A DNA stretch of 8,471 nucleotides from Pseudomonadota bacterium (lineage in GTDB: Bacteria > Bdellovibrionota > JAFGOL01). Both the position numbers and the translations under genes were made by a program. Of the stretch, positions 1 through 6,915 are shown piece after piece (the stretch's first letter is position 1; each line of letters begins with the position of its first letter). Location of the stretch: NCBI GenBank assembly GCA_026390535.1, contig JAPLFT010000102.1, forward strand, positions 1 to 8,471, in the 5' to 3' direction. The notes beneath the pieces were generated by a model that had not been told where the DNA came from, ran no database searches, and worked only from the letters and a program-made list of their open reading frames with translations.

Positions 1-2
1 TT

Positions 3-911
3 ATAATATCTATTCTCTTATTGTCTGGACTAGTGAATGCGGAATCAATAGATCCATACAAAAAGGCCGAAAAACTTATATCCGATAAAAAATACACAGA
101 AGCATCCGTTATTCTGAACAGCCTTATAGGTAAAAACAAAAGAGACTTAAAAGCCTATATTCTTATTGCAGACATGTACATGGGAATGGGTGGCCCGGAA
201 AATATAAATATGGCCCAATCATACTATTACATGGTATCCGTCGAAGACGAAAAGAACATAGATTCCAAAATGGGCCTTGGGGTCTGTGCCTATGCGTTGG
301 GACACAAGGAAAAAGCCAGGATAATTTTTGAGGATATATACAAGACGTATTCCAATACATATTCCAAAACAAACTCCAAAGCAAAGAACATAAATTATTA
401 TATGGGGCTCCTTGCCTTTGACAGGGACCAGACGGAAACGGCAAGAAATTACTTTAAAAAGGAACTTGAAGTGAAGGCTAACAATGTGGATACATTATTT
501 ATGCTTGGTGTTACATATGAGTATAACAACAAGGGTGAAAGGAAAACCTTGGGCTCTAAGATAGAAGAGGCTGTAAAGTATTATAATGAAACTCTTAGTA
601 TCGACCCTCTGTATGCCCCCGCACTGTTTAATCTTTCTCTGGATTACAGTATTAAGAAGGAACAGGATAAGGCCATAGAAATAGCGGAAAAGATATTGAA
701 GATAAAAACCGCCGAGGGTTTATATAATACCGTCTATTACAATCTGGCATGTTTTTATTCTCTTAAAAAAGACATGAAGAGATCAATGGAGAATCTTAAA
801 AAAGCCATTGATCATGGTTTTAATGATTTTGATCATATGAAAAAAGATGAGGATTTAGCTTATTTAAGGAATAAAAAAGAATTTAAAGATTTGATCAAAT
901 CGAATTCGTGA
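3..911 (+). CDS. Exported TPR-repeat protein, 5' partial
   Basis: This is the 3' part of a tetratricopeptide-repeat protein, presumably a periplasmic or surface scaffold for protein-protein contacts. The reading frame is open to the window edge. The first codons read IISILLLSGLVNA followed by ES, which looks like the hydrophobic core and V-x-A cleavage site of a signal peptide. The true start is therefore upstream, and the in-frame TTG at 21 is not a convincing start. Counting from that TTG, helical repeats with TPR spacing cover roughly residues 11-110 and 125-270. Examples are YYMGLLAFDRDQTETARNYF and YNLACFYSLKKDMKRSMENL. The tail (DEDLAYLRNKKEFKDLI) is a common ending of TPR proteins. A short S/T/N/K-rich linker at residues 110-121 is encoded by a 12-bp tandem repeat. 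The 3' end overlaps the convergent gene by 17 bp. The fold is clear, but the partner and specific function are unknown. Confidence 0.85.
   Translation: MISILLLSGLVNAESIDPYKKAEKLISDKKYTEASVILNSLIGKNKRDLKAYILIADMYMGMGGPENINMAQSYYYMVSVEDEKNIDSKMGLGVCAYALGHKEKARIIFEDIYKTYSNTYSKTNSKAKNINYYMGLLAFDRDQTETARNYFKKELEVKANNVDTLFMLGVTYEYNNKGERKTLGSKIEEAVKYYNETLSIDPLYAPALFNLSLDYSIKKEQDKAIEIAEKILKIKTAEGLYNTVYYNLACFYSLKKDMKRSMENLKKAIDHGFNDFDHMKKDEDLAYLRNKKEFKDLIKSNS
348..383 (+). repeat. Three imperfect 12-bp tandem units inside the TPR gene
   Basis: Three consecutive 12-mers, TATTCCAATACA, TATTCCAAAACA and AACTCCAAAGCA, encode YSNT-YSKT-NSKA in frame. Because the unit is a multiple of three, copy-number change would lengthen or shorten the linker between TPR helices without a frameshift. 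Only three diverged copies are present. Confidence 0.6.
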
Positions 912-1926
912 TCTTTGCCAGATTCTGGATTTTCTGTTTGAGCATACCCTTTTTGAAATGAGATTTCACCAGTTCCGAACCTTCTTTTAAAGAATTCGTT
1001 ATACCGGTGAGTCTTAGCCCAAGAGCCACGTTCATTATTACGGTGTCAAAAGCGATTCCCGGCGTGCAGATGTCTATTTCGTCAAAAGCTTTTAAGTTTA
1101 ACTCCAGCGTGCCTCCGTTTATGGGTGTTCCTACCTTATAGTTTCCGGCAAGAGCAAAATCATTAGCCGTAAGAGTAAGTTCTCTGTGACCTTTCCCTTT
1201 TTCAACAACGATTACCCTTGTTACGCCTATTGGCACAATCTCATCGTAACCTGCTTCGTTCCATAACACATAAGCTTTTTCTATACCGAAATTTTCAAGT
1301 GCTTTAGAAATAAGGGATGCCTTAAATCTGTCCGGTGCTCCTATTATTATCCTTTTTACCCTTGCAGGATGGCACAACGGCGGTAGAAGCATTAATGCCG
1401 TCTGTATTTCAAGTTCTTCCTGTAGAGCATGTAAAGGTGCGCATACGGAACAATAGTCTTTAAAGTCCAGGAAAACTATATTTTCCTGATCCAGGCAGAG
1501 TTTTTTTTGTTCATAATCTGCGGTTGTATTTACCCCTAGAGCCTGTAATACGTCTGCACTTGCACATCCTGAGTGTTTTGAATGTCTTATTTGTTTACCG
1601 ATTTTTATGTTGAGTGTTGATAATATCAGACACGCGATGGTGGATATGTTAAAAGCCTGTTTATTATCTCCGCCGGTTCCCACTATATCTATAAGGTTAT
1701 CATAAGGAGAGTTAAATTTTTTCATTTCTTCCATGAGTGCTTTTGCAAACCCGGTTATCTCGTCGGGGTGTTCGCCTTTAAAGGTTATTACAGAAAGGAT
1801 AGAAGCAGCCATCTTTGGATTAAAATCGCCCCGTAACAATAACTTCATCAGGGAATAACTTTCATCAACACTAAGAGAGAAGTGTTCTATAAGTTTGTGC
1901 AGGAGTTTGCCTTCTTGATTTTCCAT
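895..1926 (-). CDS. TrpD-like phosphoribosyltransferase (anthranilate phosphoribosyltransferase fold, substrate uncertain)
   Basis: About 343 residues, close to the usual TrpD length. The N-terminal helical domain (FSLSVDESYSLMKLLLRGDF, then GEHPDEITGFAKAL) is followed by the glycine-rich PRPP loop DIVGTGGD (about residues 80-87), the NIST motif (93-96) and the metal-binding DE pair in GYDEI (228-229). These are hallmarks of the glycosyltransferase family 3 / TrpD fold. The usual KHGNR...SSKSG segment reads KQIRHSKHSGCAS here, and the usual VRKELGIRT reads LQEELEIQT, so the side chains that hold anthranilate in characterised TrpD enzymes are replaced. A TrpD-family paralogue with another substrate is therefore likelier than the tryptophan enzyme, and no trp gene is adjacent. 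A longer reading from a TTG at 1956 exists, but that codon sits in the spacer of a strong promoter. I chose the ATG at 1926, which has a GAAGTG sequence 6 bases upstream. Confidence 0.8.
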   Translation of the reverse strand: MENQEGKLLHKLIEHFSLSVDESYSLMKLLLRGDFNPKMAASILSVITFKGEHPDEITGFAKALMEEMKKFNSPYDNLIDIVGTGGDNKQAFNISTIACLILSTLNIKIGKQIRHSKHSGCASADVLQALGVNTTADYEQKKLCLDQENIVFLDFKDYCSVCAPLHALQEELEIQTALMLLPPLCHPARVKRIIIGAPDRFKASLISKALENFGIEKAYVLWNEAGYDEIVPIGVTRVIVVEKGKGHRELTLTANDFALAGNYKVGTPINGGTLELNLKAFDEIDICTPGIAFDTVIMNVALGLRLTGITNSLKEGSELVKSHFKKGMLKQKIQNLAKITNSI

Positions 1927-1939
1927 AAATTCACTTCGA

Positions 1940-1967
1940 ATGATAGTAGATAGCAACTTGCTGTCAA
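1940..1967 (-). promoter_or_regulatory. Sigma70-type promoter for the TrpD-like gene
   Basis: Read on the minus strand, a perfect -35 box TTGACA (1962-1967) and a 5-of-6 -10 box TATCAT (1940-1945) are separated by 16 bp. The predicted transcription start is around 1932-1934, giving a leader of only about 6-8 nt before the ATG at 1926. This placement supports the ATG over the upstream TTG at 1956, which would lie before the transcript begins. Confidence 0.65.
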
Positions 1968-1986
1968 TACTAATATGGGGTAGTGT
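1958..1986 (+). promoter_or_regulatory. Weak candidate promoter for the pseudouridine synthase gene
   Basis: On the plus strand TTGCTG (1958-1963) and TAGTGT (1981-1986) are 17 bp apart. The -10 match is only partial. The predicted start falls at about 1993, on the ATG itself, and no good Shine-Dalgarno precedes that ATG. If real, this promoter would overlap the opposing -35 box and the two genes would compete for polymerase. This is a tentative call. Confidence 0.25.
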
Positions 1987-1992
1987 ATAGGC

Positions 1993-2661
1993 ATGTTCAG
2001 GGTTGTTTATGAGGACGAAAATTGTTTGGGTATAGATAAACTATTACCCATCCCAAGTATAAGACAGGGTACAAGCAGCGGATTATCGGATGATATTATA
2101 CTGGAATACCCTATGCTTTCCAAGATATTGGATTTTGGATTTACCCACAGGCTTGATAACGAGACGCTTGGTGTAATGCTGATTGCCAAGAATGCGAATT
2201 ACTACGAAAAAATAAGAGAGCTGTTCAGGAACAAAAAAGTGGATAAGACATATCATGCGAGGGTAAGAGGTGTTGTGAGCGGAGATGAAGGCGTGATAGA
2301 CGATCCGATCGCCCATTCTAAAAAAAGTATAAAGAAAATGACAGTTATCAAACCGGGTTATAGAATATACAGAGGAGAACCCAGGCCCGCTATTACGTCA
2401 TGGAAGGTCTTGAACAGAAGAGCCGAGTTAACTGATCTTGAACTTAAAGCGAAGACAGGTGTTAGACATCAGATCAGGGTACACCTGCAAAGCATAGGTC
2501 ATCCGATATGTGGGGATCCGCTTTACAGCGACTACTCTGAGGATTATCCGTCTTTGATGCTTATATCCAAGGTAATTGTATTTAAATGTCCTGTAACGGA
2601 AAAAGAAATCAAATTAATGAGCACGTTGAATCTTGATAACATGTTTGATTCAATAAGATAG
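1993..2661 (+). CDS. RluA-family RNA pseudouridine synthase
   Basis: A 222-residue cytoplasmic enzyme expected to isomerise specific uridines in rRNA or tRNA to pseudouridine. The N-terminus (VVYEDENCLGIDK) matches the family's first strand. The catalytic motif HRLDNETLG lies at residues 52-60, with D55 the expected nucleophilic aspartate. The C-terminal signature TGVRHQIRVHLQSIGHPICG followed by DPLY is fully typical. No S4 RNA-binding domain precedes the catalytic domain, so the protein resembles the short RluA/TruC type rather than RluD. The usual KPxG after the first strand is altered to DKLLPI. The target base cannot be deduced. It is the first gene of a plus-strand run and ends 16 bp before the DUF503 gene. 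The start is supported by alignment to the family N-terminus but lacks a clear ribosome binding site, so initiation may be leaderless. Confidence 0.9.
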   Translation: MFRVVYEDENCLGIDKLLPIPSIRQGTSSGLSDDIILEYPMLSKILDFGFTHRLDNETLGVMLIAKNANYYEKIRELFRNKKVDKTYHARVRGVVSGDEGVIDDPIAHSKKSIKKMTVIKPGYRIYRGEPRPAITSWKVLNRRAELTDLELKAKTGVRHQIRVHLQSIGHPICGDPLYSDYSEDYPSLMLISKVIVFKCPVTEKEIKLMSTLNLDNMFDSIR

Positions 2662-2665
2662 AGCC

Positions 2666-2672
2666 GGAGGAG
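2666..2672 (+). promoter_or_regulatory. Strong Shine-Dalgarno (GGAGGAG) for the DUF503 gene
   Basis: GGAGGAG lies 5 bases before the ATG at 2678. It is the clearest Shine-Dalgarno site in the window, shows that SD-led initiation operates in this genome, and fixes the start of the small gene. Confidence 0.85.
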
Positions 2673-2677
2673 AAAGC

Positions 2678-3001
2678 ATGAGTACTTTTGTAGGTGTAAA
2701 AAGGATATCCTTTATGATGCCGGAGAATGGCTCATTAGGAGACAAAAGGCAGATATTAAGAAAATTAAGAGATACATTAACCTCAAAATTTAATATTTCA
2801 TTTTCTGATATAGATACGGATGATAAATGGCAGAAAAGCATTATTGCCGTATCAATGGTCGCAAACGACGAACAGATCATTAGAACGACTTTTCAACAGA
2901 TATCGAATCTCATAGAGACTATAGTGGAAGTAAGAATTTTTAATGATGTAAATGATGTCTTTAGGTATGAAGATGAAGCAAAACATGCTTGGATGTCTTA
3001 A
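2678..3001 (+). CDS. DUF503 / YlxP-like small protein
   Basis: A 107-residue cytoplasmic protein with the DUF503 (YlxP) pattern: an opening VGV strand, the SLGDKRQILRKLRDTL helix (family consensus SLKxKR), FNISFSDIDTDDKWQKSIIAV (consensus FNVSxAEVxxxDxWQ) and a final helix with a beta strand (NLIETIVEVRIF). The family has a ferredoxin-like fold and no firmly established biochemical role. In Bacillus and others it is encoded among infB/rbfA-type ribosome maturation genes, which suggests a link to ribosomes or RNA. Here it lies between a pseudouridine synthase and a radical SAM/RNase G block, consistent with that idea. Its 3' end overlaps the start of the next gene, so the two are probably translationally coupled. 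Confidence 0.85.
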   Translation: MSTFVGVKRISFMMPENGSLGDKRQILRKLRDTLTSKFNISFSDIDTDDKWQKSIIAVSMVANDEQIIRTTFQQISNLIETIVEVRIFNDVNDVFRYEDEAKHAWMS

Positions 3002-5447
3002 TAAATCGATAGAAAAACCTCTAAGATATATAGGGGGAGAGCGGAACAGTATCTTAAAAGAGAATACTCCTGCCAGGATATTATTGGCATTCCCGGACAT
3101 TTACGAGATAGGGATGTCTCACTTTGGTTCACGGATATTGTATGAAACAGTTAATTACAAATCGCCATATTCCATGGAACGAGTCTATATGCCATGGAAG
3201 GACATGTACTATGAGATGAAAAAAAACGGGACTACTCTTGTATCTCTGGAATCTCAGAGTAATTTTTCTGATTTTGATGCCGTAGGTTTTTCTCTTCAGC
3301 ATGAATTGTCATTTACAAATGTTCTGGCAATGCTGGAACTTGGCGGAATCGAATTAATATCGGATAAAAGAGGAGAAAACGTACCGATAATAATTGCCGG
3401 CGGTGGAGCCGTTTATAATCCGGCTCCTATGAAAAGATTTGTAGATGCCTTTATGGTAGGAGAAGCGGATCAGGCCATACTGGAGATCATGGAAATTTTG
3501 GGGAACACAAAAAATAAAAAAGAAAGATTAAAAGCACTTGCAAAGATAGACGGCGTATATGTCCCTTCAGTTCATGAAAAAAACCATACCGTAATTAAAA
3601 GAATGCTGGCATCTCTGGATGATTCTCCGTTGATAACAAAGCCACTGGTCCCGTTCCTGGAACTTATACATGATAGGATTACATACGAGATTCAGAGGGG
3701 CTGTAACAGAGGCTGTCGGTTCTGTCAGGCCGGCATGATTTACAGACCGGTAAGACAAAGAAACCCGGAGAGCATAATTAATGCGGTGGAAAAAGATATA
3801 GAACAAACCGGCTATAGGGATATAGGTTTTCTTTCTCTTAACGCCTGTGATTATCCTCCGATGCTTGAATTAGTCGACTGGATATATAAAAGGTTCAGGG
3901 ATCGTGGCTTATATGTTTCTCTGCCCTCATTGAGGATAGAGAGCATAAGTGATAATTTTCTAAATATACTTTCAAAACTTCCCAAATCGGGATTTACGAT
4001 TGCACCTGAGGCTGGAAGTGAAAGACTCAGGAAAATAATAAACAAAGATATAACCGAGGAAGAAACTCTTAATACAATTAATGTAGTATCAAAACTTGGT
4101 TGGGAAAATATAAAATCTTATTTTATGATAGGATTACCGAAGGAAACAGATGCCGATATAGAGGCTATAGCAGAGCTGGTAAGAAAAATGCAATCAAAAC
4201 TTCATGGAGGCAGGAACAGGCTTACAATAAGTATATCGAACTTTGTTCCAAAATCCCATACGCCTTTTCAATGGGAAGCCCAGCTGAACTGGGAAGAATT
4301 CGAGAGGAAATTATCTGTTCTTACTCATACGCTGAGGGATCGCAGGCTTTCTTTAAAATGGTGTGACCCAAAGATGAGTGAAATAGAGGGGGTACTTGCA
4401 AGAGGGGATGAAAGAATAGGTGAATTAATACTAATAGCGTATAAAAAAGGAGAAATATTTACGGGGTGGGGAAGCGAATTCCATTATAAGAGTTGGCTGG
4501 AAGCCATGAACGAATTGAAGATAGACAAACATGAATACCTTGGTCAAAAAGATATATCGGGAAAACTTCCCTGGAATAATATATCGAGCGGCGTAGATGA
4601 AAAATGGCTCAAAGAGGAACGGGGAAAAGCATATATTGGGGAAGGAACAAAAAGTTGCATAGCGGATGTTTGTTCAGATTGTGGAGTTTGTAAAAATCTT
4701 AATATAGAGAATTCTCTCAGGACTTCTTTCCCACATGGTATAGACGAGGAGATTAAACATCAAAAGACAATAACGGATAGATCGGGAAAAAAAACTATAT
4801 TAAGAGCGGTCTTTGGCAAGAAAGGAAAATTTAGATGGATAGGGCATTTTGAACTTATGAATGCTGTTGAAAAGGCAGCTCTAAGGGCAAATCTTCCTGT
4901 TACCGTATCACAGGGCTTTAAGCCTGTTCTTCTCTTATCTTATTCTCCTCCTGTGGGAGCAGGTATAAAATCGCTGGTGGAACTTGTAGATGTATGTTTT
5001 TTTGAGAATATTGATGAAAAAGATTTTATAGACAGGATAAACGAGCACCTTCCTGATGAATTGAGATTTAAAAGTGCATGGAAAATTTATGCAGAAACAA
5101 AATCACTAAATCAAAGCATAAGAGGATTTGATTGGTCAGCAGATGTAATTTTAGATGATGATGTTGCTGAAAAAATAAAAGGGATGCCGGTATCTATGGA
5201 TGGAAAATCTATAGAAATAGAGAGAAAAGGAAAGAAAAAAACCATTAGCTTGTCTGAATATGTAAAAGGAATTAATTTTTCTATAGATAAAGATACTGCG
5301 ATTATAAACTTTAGCACTTGTTTTATAGATGGCAGGACGGTAAAACCATCGGAGGTATTAAAGGTTTTATTGCCTGCGGTGGAAGAGAGTAAGATGTCCC
5401 TAACCAGAAAGGGGGTTAACATAGATGGCATCGACATTAATTATTAA
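2985..5447 (+). CDS. B12-binding-like/radical SAM protein fused to a DUF2344 (radical SAM-linked) domain
   Basis: The protein has about 820 residues from the chosen start; the positions here count from that start. Residues 1-220 form a B12-binding-like domain (KPLRYIGGE, LAFPDIYEIGMSHFG, IIIAGGGAVYNPAPM, MVGEAD). A radical SAM core follows with the CX3CX2C cluster in CNRGCRFC (C240, C244, C247), and FTIAPEAGSERLR further on. A second cysteine group, CIADVCSDCGVC (558-569), could hold another Fe-S cluster. Residues about 605-790 form a DUF2344 domain (RAVFGKKGKFRWIGHFELMN, LPVTVSQGFKP). The architecture corresponds to the uncharacterised TIGR03960 and TIGR03936 families, which are separate neighbouring genes in many bacteria and fused here. 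The reaction and substrate are unknown; neighbours suggest RNA or ribosome modification. In-frame ATGs occur at 2952, 2955, 2967, 2973 and 2985. I prefer 2985 because family members start just before the EKPxRYIGGE motif and the overlap with DUF503 is then only 17 bp. Confidence 0.88.
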   Translation: MLGCLNKSIEKPLRYIGGERNSILKENTPARILLAFPDIYEIGMSHFGSRILYETVNYKSPYSMERVYMPWKDMYYEMKKNGTTLVSLESQSNFSDFDAVGFSLQHELSFTNVLAMLELGGIELISDKRGENVPIIIAGGGAVYNPAPMKRFVDAFMVGEADQAILEIMEILGNTKNKKERLKALAKIDGVYVPSVHEKNHTVIKRMLASLDDSPLITKPLVPFLELIHDRITYEIQRGCNRGCRFCQAGMIYRPVRQRNPESIINAVEKDIEQTGYRDIGFLSLNACDYPPMLELVDWIYKRFRDRGLYVSLPSLRIESISDNFLNILSKLPKSGFTIAPEAGSERLRKIINKDITEEETLNTINVVSKLGWENIKSYFMIGLPKETDADIEAIAELVRKMQSKLHGGRNRLTISISNFVPKSHTPFQWEAQLNWEEFERKLSVLTHTLRDRRLSLKWCDPKMSEIEGVLARGDERIGELILIAYKKGEIFTGWGSEFHYKSWLEAMNELKIDKHEYLGQKDISGKLPWNNISSGVDEKWLKEERGKAYIGEGTKSCIADVCSDCGVCKNLNIENSLRTSFPHGIDEEIKHQKTITDRSGKKTILRAVFGKKGKFRWIGHFELMNAVEKAALRANLPVTVSQGFKPVLLLSYSPPVGAGIKSLVELVDVCFFENIDEKDFIDRINEHLPDELRFKSAWKIYAETKSLNQSIRGFDWSADVILDDDVAEKIKGMPVSMDGKSIEIERKGKKKTISLSEYVKGINFSIDKDTAIINFSTCFIDGRTVKPSEVLKVLLPAVEESKMSLTRKGVNIDGIDINY
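5408..5415 (+). promoter_or_regulatory. Ribosome binding site for ribonuclease G within the upstream gene
   Basis: AAAGGGGG lies 9 bases before the ATG at 5425 and inside the last codons of the radical SAM gene. It supports initiation at 5425, giving a 23-bp overlap between the two genes and likely translational coupling. Confidence 0.6.
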
Positions 5448-6894
5448 CGACAGGAATTATGAGACGAGGGTCGCATTACTGGAAAATGATGATCTTGTTG
5501 AGATATATGTTGAAAGGACAACGGACAATATATTTGTAGGAAATATTTATAGAGGCGTAGTTATTAAAGTACTCCCCGGTATGCAATCCGCCTTTATTGA
5601 TATCGGGATGGAAAAGGCCGCATTCCTTTATGTGGACGATATACACAGGAACAATGAGGAAGTCGAATTTGAAAAAAATCCGGAAACAAACATATCCAGC
5701 CTGCTTAAAGAAGGTCAGCACATACTTGTTCAGGTCGCAAAGGAACCGATAGGCACAAAAGGCCCAAGGGTGACGACGAATATAACGTTACCGGGGCGAT
5801 ACCTGGTACTTGCCCCTATAACACCTAGCAACGGTATATCCAGAAAAATAGAAAGCCATGAGGAACGGGATCGTCTTAAAAAAATAATAGAAGGTTTTAC
5901 ATCAGGAAAAGATTTTGGCCTTATTGCCAGAACGGCCAGTGAAGGAGTCAGCGAAAAACTTTTAAGAAAGGATTGTGAATTTCTTCTAAAACTTTGGTCC
6001 GAGATAAAGAGGAAAAACAAAAAACAAACAGGGAAAGGTCTTATACATACGGAGATAGAAGTCAGCCTAAGGGTCATAAGAGATATTCTTAGCGACCATA
6101 TAGATAAAATAATTACCGATAATGAAGATACTGCTAAAAGTCTTACAAAATATCTGACTCAATATGATCCGAAAGCAAAAAACCTTTTATCGGTTTATGA
6201 AGATGCGGAACCGATATTTGAATACTACGGAATAGAACATGAAATAGCCCGTGCCCTTGAAAAAAGGGTCTGGCTTAAATCCGGGGGATACATAATAATT
6301 GATCAGGCTGAAGCATCTGTTATTATAGACGTTAATACCGGAAGATATGTCGGTACCAGAAATCTTGAAGAGACAATAGTTAATACCAATTTAGAGGCTG
6401 CCAAGGAAATAGCTTATCAGCTCAGACTTAGGAATCTCGGCGGTATTATAATCATAGATTTTATTGATATGGAGAAAGCGGATCATAAGGAAAAAGTTTT
6501 ACTGGCGCTTAAAGATGCTCTTAAAAAAGATAAGGCTAAAACAAACATAATAGGAATGTCTGAACTTGGTTTGGTAGAGATGACCAGAAAACGAACCAGA
6601 GACAGTATAATAAAAAATATATGCTCTCCGTGTCCATACTGTGAAGGAAGGGGATATAATAAATCCTATAAGACAGTTGCATATGAAGTTTTTAGAGAGT
6701 TGGAAAGGGATGCTACGGATAAAGAAGTTAAAAAAATAATAGTATATATGCATCCATCCGTGGTGGACTACATATATCAGAATGAGAAGGCTCTTGTTGA
6801 TTATATGGAGAAGACATACAAAAAATCTTTCATATTTGAGGCGGAAAAAGAGCTCCATCATGAACAATATGAGATATCTCTAGTTACCTATTAA
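5425..6894 (+). CDS. rng: Ribonuclease G (RNase E/G family)
   Basis: A 489-residue endoribonuclease expected to cleave single-stranded AU-rich RNA, to mature rRNA 5' ends and to take part in mRNA decay in the cytoplasm. An S1-type RNA-binding region spans about residues 36-118 (VGNIYRGVVIKVLPGMQSAF). It is followed by the 5'-sensor/RNase H-like part with GPRVTTNITLPGRYLVL. The catalytic aspartates are visible as D302 in IIDVNTGRY and D345 in IIIIDFIDME, 43 residues apart as in E. coli RNase E. The zinc-link motif is CPYCEGRG (C403, C406), with an extra cysteine at C400. The long disordered C-terminal scaffold of RNase E is absent, and the length matches RNase G. It follows the radical SAM/DUF2344 gene, a common pairing. 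The usual downstream rplU-rpmA genes are absent and tadC starts 21 bp later in the same frame. Confidence 0.95.
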   Translation: MASTLIINDRNYETRVALLENDDLVEIYVERTTDNIFVGNIYRGVVIKVLPGMQSAFIDIGMEKAAFLYVDDIHRNNEEVEFEKNPETNISSLLKEGQHILVQVAKEPIGTKGPRVTTNITLPGRYLVLAPITPSNGISRKIESHEERDRLKKIIEGFTSGKDFGLIARTASEGVSEKLLRKDCEFLLKLWSEIKRKNKKQTGKGLIHTEIEVSLRVIRDILSDHIDKIITDNEDTAKSLTKYLTQYDPKAKNLLSVYEDAEPIFEYYGIEHEIARALEKRVWLKSGGYIIIDQAEASVIIDVNTGRYVGTRNLEETIVNTNLEAAKEIAYQLRLRNLGGIIIIDFIDMEKADHKEKVLLALKDALKKDKAKTNIIGMSELGLVEMTRKRTRDSIIKNICSPCPYCEGRGYNKSYKTVAYEVFRELERDATDKEVKKIIVYMHPSVVDYIYQNEKALVDYMEKTYKKSFIFEAEKELHHEQYEISLVTY

Positions 6895-6902
6895 AAATAT
6901 TG

Positions 6903-6908
6903 TATAAT
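6903..6908 (+). promoter_or_regulatory. Perfect -10 box (TATAAT) just before tadC
   Basis: TATAAT lies 7 bp before the ATG at 6916, placing the expected transcription start on or next to the start codon. There is no good -35 box at 16-18 bp upstream (the best is TAGTTA at 6881-6886) and no Shine-Dalgarno before the ATG. A leaderless transcript for tadC is possible. A chance match in AT-rich sequence cannot be excluded. Confidence 0.4.
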
Positions 6909-6915
6909 ACTGGCT

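Noticed and set aside
1927..1956. Ten-residue N-terminal extension of the TrpD-like protein from a TTG at 1956
   Set aside because: The TTG lies in the spacer of the TTGACA/TATCAT promoter and has no good ribosome binding site. The ATG at 1926 fits the TrpD family N-terminus.
2952..2984. Earlier ATG starts of the radical SAM gene (2952, 2955, 2967, 2973)
   Set aside because: They would add up to 11 residues not expected before the EKPxRYIGGE motif and enlarge the overlap with DUF503 to 50 bp. None has a clear Shine-Dalgarno, so the choice remains uncertain.
4100..4366. 88-residue plus-strand open frame inside the radical SAM gene
   Set aside because: It lies entirely in another frame of a well-supported gene, and its translation shows no recognisable domain.
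5447..6000. Possible programmed link or fusion between the radical SAM protein and ribonuclease G
   Set aside because: Rng has its own AAAGGGGG ribosome binding site and ATG, and the 23-bp overlap is ordinary for coupled operon genes.
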